DNA of 13,893 nt, from the NCBI GenBank assembly GCA_902494135.1, contig CABUSE010000025.1, forward strand, positions 1-13,893. Reading direction: 5' to 3'. Origin of the DNA: an uncultured Collinsella sp. (lineage in GTDB: Bacteria; Actinomycetota; Coriobacteriia; Coriobacteriales; Coriobacteriaceae). The translations under genes and the position numbers were made by a program. How positions within the stretch are numbered: position 1 is the first letter of the stretch; each line of letters starts with the position of its first letter. Positions 1-5,864 of the stretch are shown piece by piece. Under the pieces are notes generated by a model. It was not told where the DNA came from. It saw only the letters and a program-made list of their open reading frames with translations, and did not search any database.

Positions 1-431
1 GCAAAGCTGGCCTCGGAGCGCGACAGGCGGTTTACGAACACCGCACGCGCCAGGCGCAGGTCCTCGGCGGCATACCAGAGCTTAACCGTCGTAGGCTGCG
101 GGCCGGCCTCGGCGTCGACCACAAACAGAGCCGTCTCGCAAACGCTCATCGCGGCAAAGGCGTCGCCGATAAAATCGGGATAGCACGGGGCATCGAGCAC
201 ATTGATGCGCGCGCCCTTCCAGTCGATCGGTGCAATGGTCGTCGAGATGGAAAATGCACGCTTGACCTCTTCGGGGTCATAGTCGAGCGTAGGCTTGGTG
301 CCGTCGTGGCCGCCCAGGCGGGCGGTCTTGCCAGAAAGGTGGAGCATGGCCTCGGCGAGTGAGGTCTTGCCCACCCCGCCTTGGCCTACGAGCACCACGT
401 TCCTTACGTTACCGGTCTTGGGAGCACCCAT
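1..431 (-). CDS. Elongation factor G-like GTPase, N-terminal part (runs off the left edge)
   Basis: The first 143 residues of a translational GTPase of the EF-G type are visible; the rest lies beyond position 1. The ATG at 431 is chosen because an AAGGAGG ribosome binding site (437-443) sits 5 nt upstream. The P-loop GQGGVGKT (residues 16-23) is intact, and the stretch DYDPEEVKR followed by SIST (around residues 50-64) matches what I know of the EF-G paralogue family found beside canonical FusA in Clostridia and Actinobacteria. Two nucleotide-binding motifs depart from consensus. G3, normally DTPG, reads DAPC (residues 80-83), and G4, normally NKxD, reads NRLS (134-137). This argues for a paralogue with altered or lost GTPase activity rather than the housekeeping EF-G. 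Ribosome association is inferred from the family only. No convincing promoter was found in the roughly 230-nt leader. Confidence 0.85.
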   Translation of the reverse strand, partial: MGAPKTGNVRNVVLVGQGGVGKTSLAEAMLHLSGKTARLGGHDGTKPTLDYDPEEVKRAFSISTTIAPIDWKGARINVLDAPCYPDFIGDAFAAMSVCETALFVVDAEAGPQPTTVKLWYAAEDLRLARAVFVNRLSRSEASF

Positions 432-444
432 GATGACCTCCTTG

Positions 445-676
445 CAGGGCCGCGCGCAATGCGCGACGCCAACGGGGAGAGTTCGCGGTCGGTGCCGTCC
501 CGGGAGCAGCATGGTCGGCAACCGAGCCGACTCACCCTCCAAATGTCCTATGCCACCACCCTACCCTCACGGGCGGCTGTCCATGCATACCTTTCGGCGC
601 ACGTATGAATACGGGCGGCGAGAGGAAGGGGGACGCATGCGAGGCGATTATTGGACCCCGCCGATGCAAATAAAAT
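445..676. other. Gene-free stretch between EF-G-like gene and ABC terminator
   Basis: Together with the terminator at 677-706, this fills the 310-nt gap between two minus-strand genes. I see no credible protein gene here: the open frames have no ribosome binding site and look like GC-rich noise. Read on the minus strand it is a leader for the EF-G-like gene with several short inverted repeats. One is GTCGGC/GCCGAC (514-519 and 526-531). Another is CGCGCA/TGCGCG around one central base (453-465), close to the ribosome binding site. No clear -35/-10 pair is visible. Confidence 0.5.
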
Positions 677-706
677 GCCGCCGCAGGCCGTAAGACCTGC
701 GGCGGC
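677..706 (-). terminator. Rho-independent terminator of the amino acid ABC operon
   Basis: Perfect 11-bp stem (677-687 with 696-706, GCCGCCGCAGG arm) and 8-nt loop. On the minus strand it is followed by the T-rich ATTTTATTT. It lies about 35 nt past the stop codon of the ATPase gene, so it ends that operon. Confidence 0.9.
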
Positions 707-741
707 TTCGCCTCAATTAATAGTTGAGCAAATAGCTGAGC

Positions 742-1506
742 CTACCCCTCGATACGGCTCAAGAACTCACGGGTACGCTGCTCGCGCGGATGGTCGATGA
801 CCTGCTCGGCAGGACCCTCCTCGACAATACGGCCGCCGTCCATAAAGACCACGCGGTCGGCGACATCGCGCGCAAACTGCATCGCGTGGGTCACGATTAC
901 CATCGTCATATTCTGCGCCGCCAGGTCCTTAATTACACGCAGCACCTCGGCCGTCAGCTCGGGGTCGAGCGCCGAGGTCGGCTCGTCAAAGAATAGGATT
1001 TCCGGATCGAGTGCCAGGGCGCGGGCAATACTCACGCGCTGCTGCTGACCGCCCGAAAGCTCACACGGCACCTTGTTCTCGTTGCCCGTCAGCCCCATTT
1101 GCGCAATCAGCTCGCGAGCGCGGGCTTCCGCCTGCTCGCGCGGGCGCTTAAGCACGCGAATCGGCGCATCGGTGATGTTTTTCATCACGGTATAATGCGG
1201 GAACAGGTTGTAATTTTGGAACACCAGGCCGAATCGCGAGCGCGCCTGCTTGGGCACATCGCCCTTCGCATAGACCGCGCCCGAACCCTCATCCGTCGCA
1301 ACGGCAAGGTCGCCAAACGAGAGCGAGCCTCCGTCGAGTGTCTCGAGCAGCGTGGCACACCGCAGCAGCGTGGACTTGCCGCCACCCGAAGGCCCGATAA
1401 TCGCCACGACCTCGCCACGCTTCACCTCAAGCGAGATATCCTTGAGCACCTCATTGCCGCCAAACGCCTTACGCGCGTTCGATATATTCATTACCGAATT
1501 AATCAT
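742..1506 (-). CDS. Polar amino acid ABC transporter, ATP-binding protein (GlnQ/HisP type)
   Basis: A 254-residue ATPase that would power amino acid uptake from the cytoplasmic face of the membrane. Visible parts in order: Walker A GPSGGGKS (38-45), the Q-loop in VFQNYNLFPH (about 95-104), the ABC signature LSGGQQQR (150-157), Walker B LFFDEP (171-176) with the D-loop SALD, and the switch histidine H207 in VTH. The NYNLFPH wording and the length of about 250 residues are typical of the polar amino acid (PAAT) subfamily. The ATG at 1506 overlaps the end of the permease gene by 8 nt, which indicates translational coupling. M6 is a possible alternative start. It is the last gene of the three-gene operon and is followed by the 677-706 terminator. 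The substrate cannot be read from this subunit. Confidence 0.95.
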   Translation of the reverse strand: MINSVMNISNARKAFGGNEVLKDISLEVKRGEVVAIIGPSGGGKSTLLRCATLLETLDGGSLSFGDLAVATDEGSGAVYAKGDVPKQARSRFGLVFQNYNLFPHYTVMKNITDAPIRVLKRPREQAEARARELIAQMGLTGNENKVPCELSGGQQQRVSIARALALDPEILFFDEPTSALDPELTAEVLRVIKDLAAQNMTMVIVTHAMQFARDVADRVVFMDGGRIVEEGPAEQVIDHPREQRTREFLSRIEG

Positions 1507-2152
1507 GGTAGTAATCCAATTTTTTCTCGGCGGCGCCCAGCAGCATCTCGACGACGAAATTAAAGACCCAGTAAATCAGCGCCGCGATCGCAAACGGCAC
1601 CATGCTCACCTGCGAGGCGACCAGCGCCTTGGCCGTCGAGAACATCTCACCCACGCCAATGGCAAACGCCAGCGACGTGTCCTTGACCAGCGTGATGATC
1701 TCGTTGCCCATCGCCGGCAGAATACGCTTGGCGACCTGCGGCATCACGATATACAGAAACGTCTGCACGCGCGAATAGCCCAGCACCTCGGCAGCCTCGT
1801 ATTGACCGCGCGGAATGGACTGCAAGCCCGAGCGATAGATCTCGGCAAAGTAACCGGCGTAGTTGATGATGAACGCCACGACGCACGCCGTCCACTTGGA
1901 ATCGGGCGTGAGCGAAATGCCAAACACGTAGTACGGGGCAAAGTAGATGGCAAACATCTGCAGCATGAGCGGCGTACCGCGCATGACCGAAATGTAGATG
2001 CGCGCAATCCAGCGAAGCGGCGCGATTTTGCTCATGCGCATAAACGCCACGGGGATTCCCAGCGGAATCGACCCCAGCAGTGTCAGCACAAACAACTGCA
2101 AACTGACCAAGAATCCCTGGCCAAGCATCTGCATCATGACCTGAATAGACAT
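1499..2152 (-). CDS. Polar amino acid ABC transporter, permease (HisM/GlnP type)
   Basis: Integral membrane subunit of 217 residues. Hydrophobic segments lie near residues 13-38, 60-80, 88-108, 133-150 and 183-206. The EAA loop that contacts the ATPase starts at residue 119 (EAAEVLGYSR) and runs to about 150, including the conserved MPQ and a downstream NEIITLVKDTSL segment typical of HisMQ-like permeases. I choose the ATG at 2152 because it overlaps the stop codon of the binding-protein gene as TAATG, a standard coupling arrangement. A TTG 15 nt further upstream would add five residues and is less likely. Only one permease gene is present, so a homodimer is expected. The gene ends 8 nt inside the ATPase gene. 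Confidence 0.93.
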   Translation of the reverse strand: MSIQVMMQMLGQGFLVSLQLFVLTLLGSIPLGIPVAFMRMSKIAPLRWIARIYISVMRGTPLMLQMFAIYFAPYYVFGISLTPDSKWTACVVAFIINYAGYFAEIYRSGLQSIPRGQYEAAEVLGYSRVQTFLYIVMPQVAKRILPAMGNEIITLVKDTSLAFAIGVGEMFSTAKALVASQVSMVPFAIAALIYWVFNFVVEMLLGAAEKKLDYYHD

Positions 2153-3012
2153 TACTTGAGCACCCAATTATCGAAAGATAGACCATAGCTTGAATACTTG
2201 TCGCAGAGATCCTTAACCGTACCGTCATCGTAGAGTGCCTTGAGCGACTCGGTCACGGCGTCGGCCGACTTGGTGTCGCCCTTCTTAAAGCCGACGGCGT
2301 AGTGCTCGCTGGACAGCGGCTCATCAAGCTGCGTATAAGCATCGGGCTTGGCGGCAAGCTGATACTGGGCAATCGAAAGGTCGCAAGCCACGGCATCGAC
2401 CGCGCCGCTCTCGAGCTGCATAAACGCCGTGTTGTACTCACCGATGGTGTCGAGCGTGGCAAACGTCGCCGCCAGATCCTTCTGGTCACCCTCAAGCACA
2501 TCCTGCGCAGCGGAATCGGTCTGGGTAATCACGGTCTTGCCGGCAAGATCGTCCCAGCTCTTGATGCCTGCATCCTTCTTTACCACCAGCACCTGCTCGT
2601 TGAGCATGTACGGCTCGGAGAACGTGTAGTCGTCCTCGCGGCCCTCCATGGTAAAGCCGTTCCAGATACAGTTGATGGCGCCCGAGTTGAGCAGCGTATC
2701 CTTGGCATCCCAGTCGATGGCCTCGTATTTGACCTCCCAGCCCTGCTTATCGGCAACAGCCTTGGCCAGATCGAGATCAAAGCCGGTGTACTCGCCATCG
2801 TCGCCCACAAAGCCGTACGGAGGATAGGACTTATCAAAGCCCACCACGAGCTTCTTGGACTCCGCAGCGCCCTTCACATCCTTGGCCGCGGCAGAGCCAG
2901 CAGCGGAGCCCTTGCCGGCACCACCGCCGCAACCGACAAGACCAAGGCCAAGCACCGTAGCGAGCGAGCCGGCTAGACCAACAAACTGACGACGAGACAT
3001 ATCGGTGTTCAT
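2152..3012 (-). CDS. Amino acid ABC transporter substrate-binding lipoprotein, probable Tat substrate
   Basis: A 286-residue family 3 solute-binding protein, first gene of the importer operon. The N-terminus carries a twin-arginine motif SRRQFVG (residues 6-12), a hydrophobic stretch and a lipobox LVGC (25-28), so C28 should be lipidated after export through Tat rather than Sec. A Gly/Ala/Ser/Lys linker follows to about residue 53. The mature domain begins LVVGFDKSYPPYGF, then GFDLDLAKAV (78-87) and WNGFTMEGR (117-125), typical of polar amino acid binders. The ATG at 3012 follows a G-rich ribosome binding site (AAGGGGGG, 3018-3025). An in-frame GTG at 3033 lies inside the operator-like palindrome and is rejected. 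The ligand is not identifiable; cystine or glutamine-type amino acids are possible. Confidence 0.92.
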   Translation of the reverse strand: MNTDMSRRQFVGLAGSLATVLGLGLVGCGGGAGKGSAAGSAAAKDVKGAAESKKLVVGFDKSYPPYGFVGDDGEYTGFDLDLAKAVADKQGWEVKYEAIDWDAKDTLLNSGAINCIWNGFTMEGREDDYTFSEPYMLNEQVLVVKKDAGIKSWDDLAGKTVITQTDSAAQDVLEGDQKDLAATFATLDTIGEYNTAFMQLESGAVDAVACDLSIAQYQLAAKPDAYTQLDEPLSSEHYAVGFKKGDTKSADAVTESLKALYDDGTVKDLCDKYSSYGLSFDNWVLK

Positions 3013-3030
3013 GGTATCCCCCCTTGATGG

Positions 3031-3050
3031 CACTTTAGTTAAGTAAAGTG
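3031..3050. promoter_or_regulatory. Operator-like palindrome in the ABC operon leader
   Basis: CACTTTA and TAAAGTG form a 20-bp near-perfect palindrome (18 of 20 positions symmetric) between the predicted transcription start and the ribosome binding site. The half-site CACTTTA recurs at 3075-3081, directly against the -10 box. Two copies of the same half-site around the promoter suggest a repressor site; the regulator is unknown. Confidence 0.55.
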
Positions 3051-3068
3051 ATTCGTGTAACGTCCAGA

Positions 3069-3097
3069 ATCATACACTTTAGCGTGATAGAGCACAA
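3069..3097 (-). promoter_or_regulatory. Probable promoter of the amino acid ABC operon
   Basis: On the minus strand, TTGTGC (3092-3097) and TATGAT (3069-3074, 5 of 6 consensus bases) are separated by 17 nt. The start would fall near 3062, giving a leader of about 50 nt that contains the palindrome at 3031-3050. The -35 box is weak (3 of 6), which fits a regulated promoter. Confidence 0.6.
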
Positions 3098-3104
3098 GGC
3101 GAGT

Positions 3105-3243
3105 TTGCCCGCCGCGTGAGGGGTGTGGGGGTTAAGTTTCCTGCTCTACAGTCCTGCTCACGACGGAGGCCACATTAAGTGGCCTCCTGTTCGTGCGGAA
3201 CTCGCGATAAACTTAACCCCCACACCCCTCACGCGGCGGGCAA
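3105..3243. repeat. Nested inverted repeat (139-nt cruciform-capable element)
   Basis: Two perfect 35-nt arms (3105-3139 and 3209-3243) face each other across 69 nt. Each arm contains GGGGTGTGGGGGTTAAG or its complement. Inside lies a second hairpin, GGAGGCCAC/GTGGCCTCC (3165-3173 and 3179-3187) with a 5-nt ATTAA loop. It sits in the divergent region between the ABC operon promoter and the methyltransferase gene, so it is not a simple terminator for either. No coding gene is credible across it. It resembles a small palindromic mobile element; what moves or maintains it is not visible here. Together with the flanking promoters it accounts for the gene-free stretch 3013-3350. Confidence 0.85.
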
Positions 3244-3350
3244 CCGTCGTTGGGCTTATCGCTAACACGATTAAACCGCTTGCATATCGTCTGCTGGCTT
3301 GGCACGGTACAATACTTGCAGCTTTAATTCATGAATTAGTGGAGTTATTG

Positions 3351-4799
3351 ATGGCAGAATCTCGTGCGGAGCGTAGAGCTCGTCGTGCTTTGGTGGAGGC
3401 GGTTGAGGGGTCGAAGGAGGAGAAATCTTCTACGAAATCCAAGTCTTCTAAAGCTGCAAAAAGCAAATCGGCTAAGGGCAAGGCTAAGGCCAAGCGTCCC
3501 GGCTCTCGTCGGAACGAGGATAAGGCATCTCAGACTCGCTCCAAGCGCCCGTATAAGAATCCGGCTCCGCCTGCGCGCAAGGCCGTTGATCCCAAGTCTC
3601 CTTGTTCCATCATGAAAGCTTGCGGTGGGTGTACAGCGCTCAATCGTCCTTATAAGAAGCAGCTCGCCGCCAAGCAGGCTGCTATGGAGGAGCTTTTTGC
3701 TTCGCTTTGTGAGCGTGAAGACATTGCTGTAGATCCTATTCGCGGTATGGGAGTCACCCTGGGCGACCCGGGCAAATATCCTGCGCCGCGCGGTTTTCGC
3801 CATAAGGCCGCCACTCCCTTTGCTCCCGGTAAGGAGGGCGCTGTCCGTTGCGGTTTCTTTGAGCGCGGCACGCACAAGATCGTTGCCGTACCCGAATGCC
3901 CCGTCGAGGCACCGGGCGCCCGTCAGATTCTCAACGGCATCGCACGCGAAGCTGAGCGGCTGCATATTCCCGCCTTTAATGAGGACAAGCATCTTGGTTT
4001 GCTTCGCTATGCCGTCGTCCGCTGCGGTTGGCGTACCGACCAGGTCATGGTCACGCTCGTGACCGCTCAGCGCGACTTGCCGCATGCGCAGGAGTTCTTT
4101 GAGGCTGTCGCCGCACTCGATCCGCGCATCGTCACCGTCGCCCAAAACATCAACGGACGCCCCGGCAACGCCATCCTCGGCGAGGAAACCCGCATCGTGT
4201 ATGGCGCCGAATGCATGCGCGACCAGCTACTCGGCTGCGAGTTCGATATCTCCCCCACCGCGTTCTACCAGACCAACCCGCAACAGACCGAGCTGCTCTA
4301 TCAGCTCGCTATCGACGGCATGGATTTGCACCAGGGCGATGTGCTCATGGATGCCTACTGTGGCAGCGGTACCATCGGTCTTTGCGCAGTTAAAGATGCC
4401 CAGAAAAAGGGCATCGGCATTATGCTGCTCGGCGTGGAGCGCAACCCGGCGGGCATTGCCGACGCACGTCGCAATGCCGAGCTCAACGGCCTCACCCGCA
4501 GCGCCTGGTTTATGGCCGACGACGCCACCGATTGCATCCTGGATGCCGCCGATAACAACGAGCGGGTCGATGTCCTTTCCATCGATCCGCCGCGCGCCGG
4601 CTCTACCCCCGAGTTCCTCGAAGCTGCCTGCGCGCTTAAGCCGCGCCGCATCACCTATATCAGCTGCAACCCCGTAACTCAAGAGCGCGACCTGCATCAG
4701 CTCCTCGACGGAGGCTATTGCCTGCTCAAGATCACGCCCGTCGACATGTTCCCTCACACCGACCACACCGAAACCGTAGCGGTCCTCGAACGCCGCTAA
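3351..4799 (+). CDS. rRNA m5U methyltransferase, RlmD/RlmC (RumA) family
   Basis: A 482-residue SAM-dependent enzyme predicted to methylate C5 of a uridine, most likely in 23S rRNA. Iron-sulfur cysteines are C85, C91 and C94 (C-x5-C-G-G-C), with C183 as probable fourth ligand. The SAM-binding motif is DAYCGSGTIG (334-343), then VERNPAGIADARRN (362-375) and DPPRAG (412-417). The nucleophile is C439 in SCNP, and PHTDHTE (468-474) ends with the probable general base E474. Residues 20-80 form a Lys/Ser/Ala-rich tail in place of the TRAM domain expected in RlmD. The ATG at 3351 has GGAG 6 nt upstream (3341-3344). The frame stays open upstream through the palindrome but without a ribosome binding site. 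RlmC, RlmD and RlmCD cannot be told apart from sequence alone; TrmA is less likely because it lacks the cysteine cluster. Confidence 0.9.
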   Translation: MAESRAERRARRALVEAVEGSKEEKSSTKSKSSKAAKSKSAKGKAKAKRPGSRRNEDKASQTRSKRPYKNPAPPARKAVDPKSPCSIMKACGGCTALNRPYKKQLAAKQAAMEELFASLCEREDIAVDPIRGMGVTLGDPGKYPAPRGFRHKAATPFAPGKEGAVRCGFFERGTHKIVAVPECPVEAPGARQILNGIAREAERLHIPAFNEDKHLGLLRYAVVRCGWRTDQVMVTLVTAQRDLPHAQEFFEAVAALDPRIVTVAQNINGRPGNAILGEETRIVYGAECMRDQLLGCEFDISPTAFYQTNPQQTELLYQLAIDGMDLHQGDVLMDAYCGSGTIGLCAVKDAQKKGIGIMLLGVERNPAGIADARRNAELNGLTRSAWFMADDATDCILDAADNNERVDVLSIDPPRAGSTPEFLEAACALKPRRITYISCNPVTQERDLHQLLDGGYCLLKITPVDMFPHTDHTETVAVLERR

Positions 4800-4827
4800 C
4801 CGACCTCAGTAGATTTTTGGGACAAGA

Positions 4828-4857
4828 AAGGGGGCGACCCGCCTGGGCCGCCCCCTT
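4828..4857. terminator. Bidirectional terminator between convergent genes
   Basis: The 9-bp arms AAGGGGGCG/CGCCCCCTT (4828-4836 and 4849-4857) have a further CCC/GGG pairing inside. It lies between the stop codons of the plus-strand methyltransferase gene and the minus-strand PHP gene. The downstream T content is slightly better on the minus strand. Confidence 0.75.
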
Positions 4858-4877
4858 CGCTTGGTTTATAAACTCCG

Positions 4878-5699
4878 CTACATCCCATTGCGCAGATCGC
4901 ACACGCCGGCTGCCGCCATCTCGCGCAGCAGCGTCTCGCGGTCGCGCGTCACGATCAAATCTAGCGGGAAGTGAATCTCGTCGAGCATCTTGCGCGCGTG
5001 ATCGAGCTTGCCAATGGCCATGCCAATGTGGGCATCGGTTGACACGCCAATGCCCACGCCCAGCTCGGCGCAGCGCTCGGCGATCTTGCGGCATACGGCC
5101 CAATGCTCAGTGTCGACACCGCGTTCAAGACTATGGTTGTTGATCTCGATAATCTTGTGCTTGGCCTTAGCTGCCAACAGCACCTCGTCGATATCGAACG
5201 GCACGCCCGAACGCCCCGTGTGACCCAGCATGAACACCTTGGGGTGCTCCAGGGCATTGATATACATCTCGGTCGTCTGGGCCAGCGTCGCGCCTTCAGC
5301 AATCTGCGGATTATGCACGCTCGCAACCAAATAATCCAAATTTCGCGTAACCAAATCGAACAGCGAATGCTGACGGCTGTACGAATCACCGGCAATATCG
5401 AGCGTGACAGGAGTGTCCTCGCCAAACAGGCTTCCGTCCAGCGAAACGATATCGGCCTCGGCACCACGCAGCACCAGCACGCCGCTCCAAATGCGCGGCC
5501 AGATATCCTGGTTGATAAAGAATTGGTAACTGCGCAGGTCATTGGGGCAAGCCGTAACCATAGAGCTCAGATGGTCGGCAGATCCGAGCACCTGCAGGCC
5601 ACGCTCTGCCGCCCAGTACACATTCTCCTCAATGGTCGAATATGCATGCGCAGAGAATATCGTATGGGTATGAATGTCACAAGAAAGCAGGTAGGGCAT
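4878..5699 (-). CDS. PHP-domain phosphoesterase (YcdX-like metal-dependent hydrolase)
   Basis: A 273-residue stand-alone PHP domain, close to the 245-residue length of E. coli YcdX. Likely metal ligands in order: H10 and H12 in DIHTHT, H18, H43 in SADHL, E81 in RGAEAD, H129 in VASVHNP, H160 in LGHTGRSG, and D222 and H224 in STDAHIG. Together they can build the trinuclear zinc or manganese centre of PHP phosphatases. N188-H189 in INNHSL is also conserved in the family. It is a cytoplasmic hydrolase of a phosphoester whose substrate is not known. The ATG at 5699 follows AAGGAG (5705-5710) at good spacing. It may be expressed from its own promoter (5737-5765) or with the upstream aminotransferase. 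Histidinol-phosphatase is an alternative, but the window has no his genes. Confidence 0.88.
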   Translation of the reverse strand: MPYLLSCDIHTHTIFSAHAYSTIEENVYWAAERGLQVLGSADHLSSMVTACPNDLRSYQFFINQDIWPRIWSGVLVLRGAEADIVSLDGSLFGEDTPVTLDIAGDSYSRQHSLFDLVTRNLDYLVASVHNPQIAEGATLAQTTEMYINALEHPKVFMLGHTGRSGVPFDIDEVLLAAKAKHKIIEINNHSLERGVDTEHWAVCRKIAERCAELGVGIGVSTDAHIGMAIGKLDHARKMLDEIHFPLDLIVTRDRETLLREMAAAGVCDLRNGM

Positions 5700-5736
5700 C
5701 AGGTCTCCTTATCTGGCACGGCCGTCGCTTATATTC

Positions 5737-5765
5737 ATTGTACGCATAGCCTTCGATAGTCGTAA
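5737..5765 (-). promoter_or_regulatory. Possible promoter of the PHP gene
   Basis: TACAAT (5737-5742) on the minus strand with a 17-nt spacer to TTACGA (5760-5765), a poor -35. It would give a leader of about 31 nt. A second TACAAT at 5842-5847 lies farther upstream and would include the hairpin at 5800-5830 in the transcript. Confidence 0.35.
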
Positions 5766-5799
5766 AACCACTCCATCCCAAAGACACAACGTCCATGAC

Positions 5800-5830
5800 A
5801 ACGGGGTCTGGCTTAACACCAAACCCCGTT
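5800..5830. other. Intergenic hairpin between aminotransferase and PHP genes
   Basis: AACGGGGT/ACCCCGTT arms (5800-5807 and 5823-5830) with a short inner GG/CC pairing form a stable stem. On the minus strand no T-run follows, so it is a weak terminator candidate at most. It could be a processing or attenuation structure between the two minus-strand genes. Confidence 0.45.
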
Positions 5831-5864
5831 TCACGTAAAACATTGTAGGCAGAGCGCTTTACTT

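Noticed and set aside
295..693. Plus-strand open frames over the EF-G-like start region
   Set aside because: They are antisense to the EF-G-like gene and cross the ABC terminator; composition looks like GC-rich noise.
3165..3187. Inner hairpin of the palindrome as a terminator
   Set aside because: There is no T-run on either side, and it lies between divergent genes where no transcript needs to end.
3123..3350. Upstream extension of the methyltransferase gene by 76 codons
   Set aside because: It runs straight through the nested palindrome, has no ribosome binding site, and gives a sequence unlike the family. ATG 3351 has GGAG at 6 nt.
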